Of a stretch of 64,000 nucleotides of DNA, positions 12,746 to 24,399 are shown in pieces. Below the pieces are notes generated by a model. That model was not told the origin of the DNA, did no database searches, and was given only the letters and a program-made list of their open reading frames with translations. Both the position numbers and the translations under genes were made by a program. The stretch is taken from contig NC_072797.1 in the NCBI RefSeq assembly GCF_028583425.1, forward strand, positions 22,292,001 through 22,356,000. The letters are read 5' to 3'. How positions within the stretch are numbered: the first letter of the stretch is position 1; each line of letters opens with the position of its first letter. Source of the DNA: Eublepharis macularius. Its lineage: Eukaryota > Chordata > Lepidosauria > Squamata > Eublepharidae.

Positions 12746-13096
12746 GTATGAAGTGAGATGGATTTTTCTCTCCACTGAGTTCTGTGCTAGATGCCACAGA
12801 ACTTGGGGGAGGTCTGATTCAGGGTCTCACTTCATACTGGGCATCCAGAAGTATACTATCTCCAGAAAGACACTTTAGGGATGCGAGTATGAGTCAGGTT
12901 GTGATTTATTCAGCGACTTTCAGTGGTTATGCGTTGGGGATGTTACCAAGCTGCTGTTTATCACTTCTTTTCTTGAAACTTGCTCTTCTAAGAAAATGTC
13001 TGTTTGGGGGAAGGTGTAATGCTCAGATGGAGCCAAGAGGTGCTTAAATAGCATCTCGAAGGAGGGAGTTTCGCTTTTACTGTATTTAGAGATGAT

Positions 13097-13280
13097 GGGA
13101 GGGAATGGTATGGTATAGCTTGATCTCGTCAGATCTCAGAAGCTAAGCAGGTTCGGCACTTGGATGGGCGATCCCCGAAGGGAGGCTCTGTACAGGAAGG
13201 CAATGGCAAACCGTCTCTTGCTTCACAGTTGCCTAGAAAGGTCCTTGCTGGGGTTGCCGTAAGTCGGCTGCAACATGTTC
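13097..13280 (+). mobile_element. 5S rRNA-derived SINE, copy 1
   Basis: GATCTCGTCAGATCTCAGAA then GCTAAGCAGGTTCGGCACTT and GGATGGGCGA follows the internal part of vertebrate 5S rRNA. Then come GGCAATGGCAAACCGTCTCT and GGGGTTGCCGTAAGTCGGCT, a shared body and tail. Flanking repeats AGAGATGAT and AGAGGTGAT match at 8 of 9. Confidence 0.9.
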
Positions 13281-13570
13281 AGAGGTGATCGCTTGGCCTC
13301 TTGCAGGGGAGGGACCCTCATCAGATCCAGAAGATTTCAATAACTATGCCGCTTTCTAAAATCCCCTTTGTGGGCAAGGCCCTTGAATACGTGATGGCTC
13401 CAAGCTGTTCTGGATAAACGGATTCATTTCTAGGCCTGTTTCAGTCTGGTTTTAGGCCTGGTTTGGGCACAGAAACTGTTTTTCTGTTGCAGTTTCTGTA
13501 GGAGCATGAAAAGGGGAAGTGTGTGTCCCTGCTTGTTGCATTGGACCTGCATATGATCAATCATAATCAT

Positions 13571-13832
13571 AACAACAACAACAACAACAACATTCAATTT
13601 ATATACCACCCTTCAGGACAACTTAATGCCCACTCAGAGCAGTTTACAAAGTATGTCATTATTATCCCCACAACAAAACACCCTGTGAGGTGGGTGGGGC
13701 TGAGAGAGCTCTGAGAGAGCTGTGATTGACCCCAGGTCACCCAGCTGGCTTCAGGCAGAGGAGTGGGGAATCAAACCCGGCTCTCCAGATTACAGTCCCG
13801 CACTTTTAACCACTACACCAAACTGGGTCTCA
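13571..13832 (-). mobile_element. MIR/CORE-type SINE with L2-like tail
   Basis: Antisense copy: ACAACATTCAATTTATATAC tail, CCTGTGAGGTGGGTGGGGCT, GGTCACCCAGCTGGCTTCA core and CTACACCAAACTGG tRNA-like head. Sense copies are at 42,724 and 47,930. Confidence 0.85.
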
Positions 13833-14182
13833 TAATTGCCCTGGCTCTCATAATGGCTCTCATCATGGTATCCTTCTGGATCATTTGGCTGAGATGTATT
13901 TTGGGGCACCATGCGTAATGATTCCTTGACTGCCTAATTGTTTCCAGAAGGTAGGGCTGGAAGTATTTTGTTGTTCATCATGGCAATTATTTCTGAATTG
14001 CTGTCTGAATCCAGTGATATGGATGAGAAACAATAAACAGGTTCAGTGCAGATTACTGAAATTATTATTGTTGTTTGTGTTGATTGTGGGATTGAGAGCC
14101 AGCCTACTCTGTATCTCCCCTCTTCTGAAGGAGTAAGCTTGAAGTTTAGGATGCTGTTAAATCCCGATCTATAGTGATAGGT

Positions 14183-14242
14183 AATATTTTATGTGATTTA
14201 AGGTCCACTTTTCTTACTGAGACTCAGGGTGCATTGCAACTA
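14183..14242 (-). mobile_element. L2-like tail fragment
   Basis: Short antisense tail (TTAAGGTCCACTTTTCTTAC then TGAGACTCAGGG). Confidence 0.5.
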
Positions 14243-14640
14243 AGAATAATGCAGTAAGAAAAATAAATATATATACAGCCAACAATTACTCCATAGTGAC
14301 TCTAAACACAATTAGAGAACATTGCACAAAGTTTGGAGAACAGTACAGCAAAACATATGGCATACCATAATCTAATAATGTTAGATTACACAAGTAGAAA
14401 ACAATGCAATAAACATGGCATAATAAATACCACGAAAGCTGCATTAACTTCAACTGGCGTTAGCTACTATGTTAGTGCCTTTGGCTGATTCAGTGGCTGT
14501 GACCCTCTAAAAAAAGTGAGATCTGGCCATCGTGCTCCATGCTGTTATCACATTCAGATTAGGTTACTATTACTTTATGAAATTACCCAACTGTTACGGT
14601 CATCTTCCAAGGCCTTGCTTTGGGTGTCTCCACCATTTTA

Positions 14641-14873
14641 ATTTTTTAATTTTACTTTATTTATACTCTGCCTTTCTCCCCGATGGAGACCCAAAACAGC
14701 TGACATCATTCTCCCTTCTGGTTTTTCTTCACAACAACCCTGTTAGGTAGGTTAGGCTGAGAATATGTGACTAGCCCAAGGTCTCCCAGCAAGCTTCCAT
14801 GGCATAGAAGTGAACTGAACCTGCATTGCCGAGATTCTAGTCTGCCACTCTAGCCACTAGACCACGCTAGCCT
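14641..14873 (-). mobile_element. CORE-type SINE, TATACTCTGCC subfamily
   Basis: TTATACTCTGCCTTTCTCCC, CACAACAACCCTGTTAGGTA, CTAGCCCAAGGTCTCCCAGC and CACTAGACCACGCTAGC in order: tail, core and head of a CORE-SINE read antisense. Further antisense copies at 19,255, 32,215, 41,385, 52,750 and 57,945. Confidence 0.8.
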
Positions 14874-14879
14874 TCAGGG

Positions 14880-15405
14880 ATTAGGCCAGGAGGCAATCTG
14901 GGCAAGGGCCTTCTTGGTCATGGCACCAAAACCCTGGAACTGTCATGATCCCCTCCAGCCAGGTGAGTGACTCCAACACATTGTCAGGGGAGGAACAAAC
15001 AGGCCCAGGTCAGTGGCTGAGGGGGACCAGGGAGGGCTCGGCACTGCAGAGGTGCCTGCTGAGGGATGAAACAGCAGCACCAGAGGCCACCCTTCCGGAT
15101 CCTACAACAGAAAGCATGCCCCGGGCCCATGAGTTAGCTGCTAGGCCCTGAGGCAGGACTCAAACCTGGATCTGTTTTCTCCCCAGGACCCTCTCTCATT
15201 CTGCAGGAATGGCAGCAGTGGACGGGCCCAGGCTGGGGTGGCGCAAAGGAGACAAAGTGCCAGCCTGGCTGTTTTAGTTGCTTATTTTTAATTGATGCTG
15301 GTTATTTGCGGGATAGCTGCATTTGTTTGGGGGGGGGGGGTTGGCTTGTGAATCACTTTGTGGCCCAGGCAGTATATAAATATATGAACTAAAAATAAAC
15401 CTAGC
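14880..15405 (+). mobile_element. L2-like LINE 3' end with an internal insert
   Basis: AATCTGGGCAAGGGCCTTCT, then TTGGTCATGGCACCAAAACC, encodes an AFLVMAPKPWN-like reverse transcriptase end. The tail TTGTGGCCCAGGCAGTATAT and AAATATATGAACTAAAAATA lies at 15,358. The GC-rich 14,945-15,255 between them is unassigned and may be a separate insertion. Confidence 0.6.
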
Positions 15406-15699
15406 GACTGCATTTGTGAACCTGTGCCAAAGACGTCTGAGTCTTTATGCTGCTTTTTGGGTGACTGTTATATTTAACCTGATTGAATCCCAGACCTAAC
15501 CCATAAAAACTGGTTGCTTACATTATTCTCCCTGCCCTCCATCCTTTTCATCACAAGCTCAGTCTACTTGATGGGCATCTTACGGCCATAAAGGCTTAGA
15601 TGTTGGTTAAATTAAAGACATTTGGTAGCTGCTGCTGTTTTAAGGGGGAAGAAAGTCAACTTTGTTCATATTCTCTCTCCCCCCCCCATCTATCTTGAT

Positions 15700-16145
15700 T
15701 TAAGAACACTCACAGCCTTGGAGGTAAAAATGAATAGGAAAAAAAAATCCATCAATAAAACAGCAACAAAATAAAAACACAGCGGCATAAAACGAAACAC
15801 CCATGAAGACCTTAAAATAATCCAAAGCAACAATCAACATCATTAATGATCCAGAGGTTCAAAGTCCACCTAATCAAACCACCAAATAAAACCATTGGTA
15901 GGCTTCAGCTTTCAGCATTCTAGAATGAAAAAGGTGTTGCAAACTTCCTGGAATACATTCTCTCTAAACCAGAGGCCATCACTGCAAATGTCCTGTTGTA
16001 CATATTAAGCAACGTAACCATCCTCGCCGATAGGACACACGCAGCTCTAATCAAAGGAGTTTTTAAAAAAAAGACTGCCTCTAATGTGTTCTGTACTCTC
16101 TTCTCTACAGTGTAGTGTAGAATCCACATAAGAATTGCCAACCCA
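15700..16145 (-). mobile_element. Decayed LINE-like relic
   Basis: A/T-rich antisense 3'UTR-like sequence with AAATAAAAACACAGCGGCAT, followed by a minus-strand frame with weak AVMAS resemblance to L2-type termini. Weak evidence. Confidence 0.35.
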
Positions 16146-16342
16146 AGACTTAAAAATTAAACAAACTCTTCTCTGTCATTGTACCTATTGTCTCTCTGAA
16201 GTAACTTTGAATAGTAAGAGAGCAGGGGAAACTACATAAATCCTGTCTGTGTTTTGTTTATACTTTTAATACTTTATTCAGACTGACTTTCATAGCCCAT
16301 TGAGAGATGATTAAATCATAGCTGATTGGGGCTCAAGTTTAA

Positions 16343-16460
16343 GAACATAGGAGCTGCCTTCCTAAACCAGACAAATGCCAAGTTTCCCACAGTGGCCCAG
16401 CAGAGGTCCCTGGAAAACCCACAGGCAGAGTATGAAGGCCATTGATATCTTGAACCCCAT
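16343..16460 (+). repeat. Interspersed repeat AAGAACATAGGAGCTGCC
   Basis: AAGAACATAGGAGCTGCCTT through CCCACAGTGGCCCAGCAGAG to GGCAGAGTATGAAGGCC resembles a common sauropsid SINE/LINE-derived repeat. Class not determined. Confidence 0.5.
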
Positions 16461-16720
16461 GAGTTTGTCTAATCCTATTTATGAACTAGCTAGGTTGGGG
16501 GAGGGGTGTCTCTGCATCCTATAAGAAGTGAATTCTATAAATGAAGCGTTTTGTAAAGACGTGCTTCTGGGTCACCCCGGCCCCGTAATGAATTTACGGG
16601 TGGTCAGTTTGAGTGTCCTCCCCTTCTACTTGGATGCATACTTTTGTCAACACCTCTCATGCCTTCACCCTCTTCTTTCTTTTCTAATACGTGGAGGCTG
16701 TCCAATGTCTTGGTCATTGT

Positions 16721-16917
16721 TATATTGTCGAAGGCTTTCACGGCCAGAGAACAATGGTTGTTGTGGATTTTCCGGGCTGTATAGCTGTGGACTTGGCATT
16801 GTAGTTCCTGACATTTCGCCAGCAGCTGTGACTGGCATCTTCAGAGATGTAGCACCAAAAGACAGAAATCTCTCAGTGTCACAGTGACTATACAGCCCGG
16901 AAAATCCACAACAACCA
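16721..16917. mobile_element. Penelope-like fold-back element, copy 1
   Basis: Left arm TATTGTCGAAGGCTTTCACG, then CCGGGCTGTATAGCTGTGGA and CATTTCGCCAGCAGCTGTGA. The right arm ACTATACAGCCCGGAAAATC is inverted, with most of it deleted. It is flanked by 13-bp direct repeats TCTTGGTCATTGT (16,708-16,720) and TCTTGGCCATTGT (16,918-16,930), which differ at one base. Confidence 0.75.
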
Positions 16918-17897
16918 TCTTGGCCATTGTGTTCACAATAAGCAAATAATAGGCTGGGATCTCACATGGCCCCAAGTCTGGGCCCCAGTTCCCTTATCTA
17001 CTTCTGCCACTTTCTTCCATAATAAGCCAAGGCAGAGTCAAAGGACTCTTTAGTCTCCCCCTACACCAGAAGAGCCTTTGGCCTGTGCCACTAAAAGTCT
17101 TGGTCCCACATACCTGACGCTTGGTTCATGCACATATAGGAGCAGCTGAGGTGCTCTGCCAAAGCCTTTGCCAATGGGAATAAAAGATCACCTTTGCCTG
17201 TGGTGCCTTTTACCCACAGCTGTTGTGGAGGCAACTTGGGGAACAGATCTAGTATTTCTGGCCTGCCAACTTTTGTCTGACCATCTTTTCCAACCAAGGT
17301 TTTAAAGCTGTTGCGCTAACGAAAGGTTTAGTCACACAACATTGCCATCTACTGGATATTCTGGCAAATGCTGCTTTAGGTCCGCCTTCAGAACCCGGAG
17401 CTCAGAATGCCAAGAAACCAATATGGTTGCTATAGCGTGGAGGGTTGGTGGTCATGAAGTCCTTGAAACAAGCAGCAGGTAGAAAGAAACTGCTGCTTTA
17501 AAAAAAAAAAACAGAAGAAGCTGAAAGACATACAGGGTGAGATCCAGTAATTAAAGTCAAATACTGCTTCTTACTAAATAAGAAACAGTAAACAGCCAGT
17601 GATAGTAGGCTAGACGAATCCTAGACACCTAGAAAAGGTGGTGGTAGCTCTCAGGAGCTGGTGGTGTGTGGTGGATCAAAATGGGGGGGGGCGTGTCTCA
17701 TGAAGCGTCCTTGAACCACTTGACCTATTCTATGCGGGTGGTTGTGGGGATAAAATGGAGAGGGGAGACCGAATGCAACTCTGGGCTTGAAAGAAGGGTG
17801 GAGTGAAGATGTGATGTACAAAAAATTTAAGTAATTTTTCATCCCAATATATGTGACTGATGTCTTAAATCTATCCGTTCTAACTATGAAATCTCTT

Positions 17898-18115
17898 CGG
17901 CGGTGGTGCAAAGTGCTGTCAAGTCATAGGTGACTTACGGTGACCCCCCCTTGGCTTTTTCGTGGCAAGAAACTAACAGAAGTGGTACGCCATTGCCTGC
18001 CTCTGCAACCCAGGTCTTCCTTGGAGGTCTCCCACCCAATTACTAACCAAGGCCGATCCTGCTTAGCTTCTGAGATCTGATGAGATCAGGCTCTCTTGGG
18101 CTATCCAGGTCAGGG
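17898..18115 (-). mobile_element. 5S rRNA-derived SINE, copy 2
   Basis: Antisense: CAAGTCATAGGTGACTTACG tail, GGTACGCCATTGCCTGCCTC body, then CCTGCTTAGCTTCTGAGATC and TGATGAGATCAGG from 5S rRNA. Flanking repeats TATGAAATCTCTT (17,885) and TATGAAGTCTCTT (18,116) match at 12 of 13. Confidence 0.9.
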
Positions 18116-18185
18116 TATGAAGTCTCTTTAGCTGACTCTAAAAAACTTTGGAAAACTTTTATCTGTCTGCGCTGAAAATCTCCTT

Positions 18186-18392
18186 CCTGGGCTGTGGCTC
18201 AGTGGAAGAGCCTCAACTTTGCTTGCAGGAAGGTCCCGTCTTCAACATCTCCAGACTAAAAAGGGCCAGGCAGTAGGAGCTGTGCAAGACCTCTGCTTGA
18301 TACTTTGGAGAGCTGCCGTCAGTCCCAGTAGACAATAGTGACCTTGATGGACCAAATGGCCTGATTCAATATAAGGCAGCTTCATGCGTTTA
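18186..18392 (+). mobile_element. tRNA-derived SINE ending CAGCTTCATG
   Basis: GGGCTGTGGCTCAGTGGAAG head, GGGCCAGGCAGTAGGAGCTG body, ACCTTGATGGACCAAATGGC and end AAGGCAGCTTCATGCG. Best copy of the family in the window. Confidence 0.85.
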
Positions 18393-19250
18393 AACTGAGC
18401 CAAGAAGAATGCGTCCTGGTCTTTTAACTCTTTCACCTGTATTAAAGGATCTGAAGCCTTTTAAGATGCTGAAGGTGGCGTGAGCCTGTTTTTTTTCTTT
18501 TTTAGTGGTGTCTGCTTCAGTTTCTCAGTGTCTGCTAGCCAGCTTTCACGAGGGCCTCTGAACTGAAATATGAAGTTTCCAAGCTTGGTTTAAGTGGTTT
18601 CTCACACTTCTGTTGGATCTACGGAGGGATGAAACCGCTGTGTGTTTATACCAAAGTGCTTATTCCAGCTTCTTGAGGCAGGCTTTGTATTCAATATTTT
18701 ACTGCTGCTGCTGGGCAAAGTCAGCTAGGAATACACAAACTTAGTTGCTCTTTGGTGCATGTTTTAAAATATTTAAAAATCCGCTGTCTTTCCCCAGCAG
18801 TTTTGCAGCTCAGTTCAAGAGGCAAAATGCAGGATGCAAAGGGCAATGTGAGCTTCCTAAATTGTTTGAAAATTCTGTCAGTCGCAAATGTATAATATCT
18901 GCTAGTGCCCTCTGATATATGGCCAGGCCAGGTCCGTTCATGGTAACAAACCAGTGGAATTGTGACATCCATCATATAAAAAGATTTACAACCCCCTTGC
19001 TATATAGTGTTGCACTTTGGTTTTAATAAGCAGAGTTAATCTGCAAACTAGTAATAAAGCTCTGCTCTGAGTGGACCTGTTATATCTTTTATTAGGGGGC
19101 AGTCGGCTTCTGCCCCACCCTTCCAAACTCTTTTGTTGTGTTAAATTCTTTCTTCGATCAGTCCAAATGTGGAGGGAGTTTTTTTGTTGTTGTCTACTTG
19201 CAACTTACTCCTTTCCCTTACCTACCTGCAATTAAAATGCCATGGGTGAA
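18393..19250. other. RAI14 intron, unassigned
   Basis: No repeat or exon recognised. Confidence 0.4.
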
Positions 19251-19254
19251 TTTA

Positions 19255-19450
19255 TTTTGTTTACTTAATTTATACCCTGCCTTTCTACCCAAAGCAGCTG
19301 ACATCCTTCTTTTTGTCTCCAATTTATTCTCACAACAACCCAGTGAGGTAGGCTAGGCTGAGAGTAAATGACTGGCTCCAGGTCACCCATCAAGATTCTG
19401 TGGCAGAGTGGGGATTTGAACCTGGATCTCCCAGACCCTGGTCTGATATT
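19255..19450 (-). mobile_element. CORE-type SINE, antisense
   Basis: TTTATACCCTGCCTTTCTAC, CACAACAACCCAGTGAGGTA and CAGGTCACCCATCAAGATTC in the same order as the copy at 14,641. Confidence 0.8.
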
Positions 19451-19547
19451 GTAAACCCTACATGCCAGAAATGTATACTTTGAATCTTCCGAATACAAAT
19501 TCACACAAGCATTTACTTTACTTTCTCTCTTAACATTTGATTCTAGT

Positions 19548-19722
19548 CCAGTAGTACCTTAAAGACCAACTAGATTTCCAGAATATCAGCTTTCAAGAGC
19601 CAGAGAAGGGAGCTCTGACTCTTGAAATCTCATGCCCTGGAATTCTAATTGGTCTCTAAGGTGCTACTGGACCCAAATCTTGCTCTCCTACTAGAGGCCA
19701 ACACGGCTACCCACTTGAAACT
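19548..19722. repeat. Fold-back family AGCTTATGC, two-armed copy
   Basis: Left arm TCCAGTAGTACCTTAAAGAC and right arm GGTCTCTAAGGTGCTACTGG are inverted, separated by GGGAGCTCTGACTCTTGAAA. Right end CCAACACGGCTACCCACTTG. Flanks TTAACATTT and TTAGCATTT are a possible target duplication. Confidence 0.75.
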
Positions 19723-20635
19723 ATTAGCATTTTTTTTATATTAAATTTTTCAAAAAGAAAAATATCACAAAATACAACAGAATACAACAATCTTCAATCT
19801 TTAAGAAACTATTAACATTTGACGACTCAAGTGACTGTGCAAACAGTCTCGAGTTATGCCAAGTGTTGCTTTTGAAGTTCTTTCTCTGAGTAATCTGTGG
19901 TTGTTCATTCACACATGCAAGCTGCGGAACAGAGAGGTGTGAATTGGCCCTCAGAAACATCTAGAGTATTGCATCTGCTGAAATGGCTGGGACAAAGTTC
20001 CTTGGTTATGAACTGGATTTGCAACTAGAGTGTGGTTTGGCTTTGTTCAAGCAGAAACTGTTGGATCTGCAAGGAGTCCTGGCGTTTGGAGCAAAGGGGA
20101 GAAAACTGTCTCCCTTTTCTCCAAAAACTACTCAAACCAGCTGGGAATATAAAAGAAGCACTTCTGCTTACTTGGAGCAGCAGCTGTTAGCTCTGTGCAG
20201 CTGAAAGTGTTGTATCTTGGTAGATGACTGGGTGATTTTGCTGTGGTAGTGTCTGTTAAGAGTTTCCAGGTTCTCTAATAACATCACTATTGGAGAGGCT
20301 CTCAGTATTGGTATTTCCACAAGCTTGTTTGTTTGTGTAAAAGGTACTTGTCTGTTGGGAAGCTGTAAATTATTGAGCCCTTGGCAAGTCAGGAACCAAA
20401 CATATATCCCAGGAAGGGGGAGTAGATAGAAATAGTTTGCATTCACTCAAAATAAGCCTCTAGATAGCATGCAAGAGTTCAGAGTGTGCTCCAAACAATG
20501 ACATTGAAAAGAAAAACCAATTCTGATCCCAGAACTAAATGGACACCATGTTTGTGGCTTTTAATGGCAACCTTTTGCCCTAGGATCTGTACAGAATCTT
20601 GTTCCTGAATGTTCCTGTTAAGGGCTTTTCAGACA
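19723..20635. other. RAI14 intron, unassigned
   Basis: No supported feature. Confidence 0.4.
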
Positions 20636-20639
20636 CACA

Positions 20640-20722
20640 TTGCAATCCTATGCATGTTTACTCCAGAAGTAAGTCGCGTTGTATTCGGTGGGATTTACTC
20701 CCACTTAAGCATAGGTAGGATC
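20640..20722. repeat. Palindromic MITE relic
   Basis: GCAATCCTATGCATGTTTAC, then TCCAGAAGTAAGTCGCGTTG and inverted GGGATTTACTCCCACTTAAG with GCATAGGTAGGAT. This is a short imperfect hairpin common in sauropsid genomes. Confidence 0.75.
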
Positions 20723-20978
20723 AGAGCCGTAGTGTAATTACAGCGGTTGGTTGCTACGATCCGGAGAACCAATTGCTAGCATCCCACATTGTGCGGGGAC
20801 CAGAACTCGGAATGGTTACTGGTAGTCCAAAGAGACATAACAGAAGCAGTCTGGGCAAGATAGCTATAACTGCACCCCAGCAAAGCCAGACCATATGTTG
20901 TGTATTGCTTAGTGACAACTGTACAGCTAGTTAACTATTGGTTCTGTATCCAAGCATTAAAACAATTAAATGGGCATG

Positions 20979-21140
20979 TTAATTTAATTTAATTTATTGT
21001 ATTTATATTTTAATTTAATTTTAATTTATAATTTAATTTAATTTAATTTATTGTATTTATATTTTAATTTAATTTTAATTTATAATTTAATTTAATTTAA
21101 TTTAATTTATTGTATTTATATTCCGCCCTCCCCACTTTCG
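20979..21140 (-). repeat. A/T-rich tandem array in an L2-like tail
   Basis: ATTGTATTTAT occurs at 20,996, 21,050 and 21,109, so the periods are 54 and 59; the third interval has one extra ATTTA. Within each unit are (ATTTA)n runs. It ends in TATTCCGCCCTCCCCAC, an antisense L2 tail, from which the array probably grew. Confidence 0.85.
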
Positions 21141-21900
21141 CAGACATATCCCTTTGGTTAAGGATATGTGTGTGCTTTTTTTTTTTTAAAGTATCTTCCT
21201 CCACAAGGACAGAAACAGAATGGTTAATGTATAGACTAAATAGCCTCACCAAGTTCACCTGTGTTGATAATACTATTATACTTGCTTTTCAACACCAAGT
21301 ACCATATCCTCTTAAAATACTACTTTAAAAAAAAAATCAGCACAATCTTGGTTATATCTAAGAACCAGGAACCTTTAAATTTTGTTTGTAACTCAACACA
21401 CACACACAGCATGGCTGATGTCACAAGTACTGTCCAATAGGTGCACAGCATTGGACACAGCATTCTGCACAGTAATTCCTAGAGCAATAGAGGTACTCAT
21501 TCTGTAAGCAGTCGGCCCGGCCTCTGCCATTTTAATAGCAGTTTTATATATATGGCTGCTTGAGATACTAAAAATATTCAGGCCTCTGGAGTTAAAATGG
21601 CTGCTGTGTGGCCACCAGAGAGCCTCTAGCAGTTGCTAAATCCTGCCCAGGAGCATACGGCACGCATGGAATGCTGCACAGGAATTTGGAGTGATTGAGA
21701 AGCGATTGGGCCCACAGGTGCCCAGTGCAACAAAGGCCTCACAGAGTCATCCCCACTTAACACATTCCTTTCCCTCCTTCTGTGATGAGATCTCCTGTCC
21801 TTGATTGAGGAGCTAACCAAATGACATTCATAAGTATAGACAGATGTTCCTGAAAAAAGTACAGTCCCCACCTAAAATCCATCAACCTAGCTCCAGTGGA
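21141..21900. other. RAI14 intron, unassigned
   Basis: Only a short (CA)n at 21,397 was noted. Confidence 0.4.
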
Positions 21901-22525
21901 ATTCACTAATTAACAGTCCCTTTTGTGCAGCACTAGAACACGTTTTGCATTTGCTTTTACACACCCCGGCCACTACCGATCAAGGTACCTTTTGTCTAAT
22001 CCAGGAACTAACCGTTGGAGCCTTTGTTCTAATGGCTATGTAGGCTCTTCCACCTTAGGACACATTTTACCTATAAAGGTAGAGCTCTGGCCCCATTCAA
22101 ATCGAACACGTTTCCGGATCCACAAGCGCTGTTCCCTTGAGGTTTGCTCTGAGCCTCTTGTTCTCTTGGCCGAGAACACTGGACATTCGAAGCTTCTCTC
22201 TCTCTCTCTTCACCGCGGACTGGACTACTTTTCAGGATAGGTAGATATACTTGCTCTCTCTCTCTTTCTCCCCAATTTCCAGCTAAGCTTCCTGGGACTC
22301 TGTGCGTGTGTGTAATTATTTTCCCTAGCAATTTTGTGTGTATGTGCATGACGCCTTGTTCTTTAATAAAAGTTATTGTCTGTTGTTAAGAACCAGCCTC
22401 ATTTGCTAATTTGGGGAGGGGACTTCATAGACACAGGTGGTTACCGGCCTCTTGCATAGCCATCCTCCTTGCTTGCTAATTCCCCCCAAAATTATTTATT
22501 GCAAGGAGACCACTTCCGGTAACAA
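21900..22525 (+). mobile_element. Possible solo LTR
   Basis: A TATA-like CCTATAAAGG at 22,070, a pyrimidine-rich stretch (CTCTCTCTCTC twice), AATAAA near 22,364, GT-rich sequence, then GAACCAGCCTCATTTGC and an end in GGTAACA. This order resembles a promoter/R/U5 layout of a retroviral or Gypsy-type LTR. I found no convincing TG...CA boundary pair or target duplication, so this is tentative. Confidence 0.3.
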
Positions 22526-23370
22526 TTCTGTCTTGTAGAATCCTATAAATACAAAGAATTAATTTGTTGCACCTCAAGCCAATCAAAGGTGGGTCAACTC
22601 TGTGCTCTGCTAATGGAGACATCTGTGTCCCCCTCCTCCAGTGATATATTGCTGACAGATGCCACGTCCCCCTAGATATTGGTGGTGAAGGATATTCTGT
22701 GTGCTTTGTGTAATTTCACTGGTTTTTTCTGTCTCTAAATGAAAATTAAATCATTACACTGAAGTGTGTTACGCTTGGCACAGTTTCTTATGCAAACAGA
22801 AAGATTAGCCATAAAGTTTAATGCTGCCATCTGAGCCAAGTTGTTGCTCTGGAAGTGTTTTAATTATTGCAAATACTGTTGGAAGTACAAACTCCCCAGA
22901 AGTGTAGCCCATATGTTTGTACCTCTGAAGTATCTTGTTCTTTTTCTCTGTAAACATCTTTTGAGTTAATGGATTTAATTTTGTTTTAATGTTTACATCA
23001 CGCTATCTCCAGAGTTAAGAGCTAGATCATTCTGTACGGTATGGTGTATTCCATGCCGAACCACATTGAAGGGTTTAGAAAACATTTCTTGGAAACAAAA
23101 TATTTATAAATTTGGTTCACTGGTGCCTTGGTAAACAAGTGTTAGTTCTTAGCTGTATATAAATATATTTGTCATCCAAAAGCACATTCTTTCAATGAGT
23201 TCTAATGCATTATCTTGCCTTTTAAAAACCTAGGTCTATTTAAAACACTTTTATGTTGTTATATTCCTTGCTATGGTGGTAAATGTTCAGGATCCAGACC
23301 AATATTTGGAAGTATTCGATTTCACAAAGCTGTTGGGGGCAAAGCCGACACTCAGGATGTTTTGAATCCC
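22526..23370. other. RAI14 intron, repeat-poor
   Basis: Repeat-poor, A/T-rich sequence without open exons in splice context. Could contain conserved non-coding DNA; not testable here. Confidence 0.35.
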
Positions 23371-23374
23371 GCGG

Positions 23375-23665
23375 CACTTTAGCAACCAACAAGATTTTCA
23401 GAGCATGAGCTTTCGAGAACGAGAGCTCCCTTCTTCAGATACAAGGAGGAGTAGCGTTCCCTGAGCTTTTCTTATCCCAGCCAGAAAGTGGGTGTTGCAA
23501 TGTAGGGCATCGGGATGCAGTATACAATGCAGCTTGATTAGATGGGAGGAGGGTAGCAAAGGAGGATGTCCGGATGTAAAGGTGCAAAGGTATAATGCAG
23601 CTCGACGAAGGTGCCGCTGGACTCAAATCCTGCTGTTCTACCGCAGACCCACATGGCCTATCTAC
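23375..23665. repeat. Fold-back family AGCTTATGC, long copy
   Basis: Left arm AGCATGAGCTTTCGAGAACG and GAGAGCTCCCTTCTTCAGAT. About 180 bp later the right end reads GGTGCCGCTGGACTCAAATC and CCGCAGACCCACATGGCC. The centre is unlike the other copies. Confidence 0.65.
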
Positions 23666-24399
23666 CTGATATTAACATTCAGGTGTAATTGCACATTGTT
23701 TTAAATGTGGGGCTTCCACTGAAAACCGATACCCCTGTCAAGTCCCTCCCGTAACACTTTGGACCACTTTTCACAGCATCTCATGTCATCACTTTGTTTC
23801 CCTGTCAATAATGGAGGGGAGGGGAGAGATGAAGACATACAAAGCCTGGTGATGTCTGGACACAAGAAAGTGATTCTGCATATTATAGGGAAAGGGAGAA
23901 ACTTGATGCAGGGATACTGTTTTCACCATATGTATAGAGTGTAAATTATAGTTTCTTTGTTTGGATCCCTGATAAGTATACTTGCCTATTTTTAAATCAG
24001 AAGATGCTATAGAGAATTGCTTTTTATTCCTTTTAGCCTGTAAAAGTCTCCTTTGGAGTACTTGCTTTCTTCCTCTGCAGCGTAGATCCAGTTTTCTATT
24101 CATGTACTTTCTATATTTCTGTAAAATGCTGCTTTCATGTGCACCTAATTCTGCATCTGACAATACTGTAATCTGCCCCCTAGCACAATCTTACTTGGTG
24201 GCCAAGATAAGTTTTCAACTCTGTTCAGCCCCTTCCCCTTCAATATGAAGCTCACTTCTGATCCCTTGTGCAAAATTGTACTACTAAGATGGTCTGTGAA
24301 ATGCTTTGAATGCTCAATACGCTGTAGAGATGCTTGCTGTTGTGGTTTATGTTTAAACCTTACATTTTAGCCAAGACTATAATTTCTTACAGCAATAAC

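Noticed and set aside
13106..13180. 5S rRNA gene
   Set aside because: Only the internal 5S-like part is present, followed by a SINE body and flanked by target duplications; there is no full 120-nt gene.
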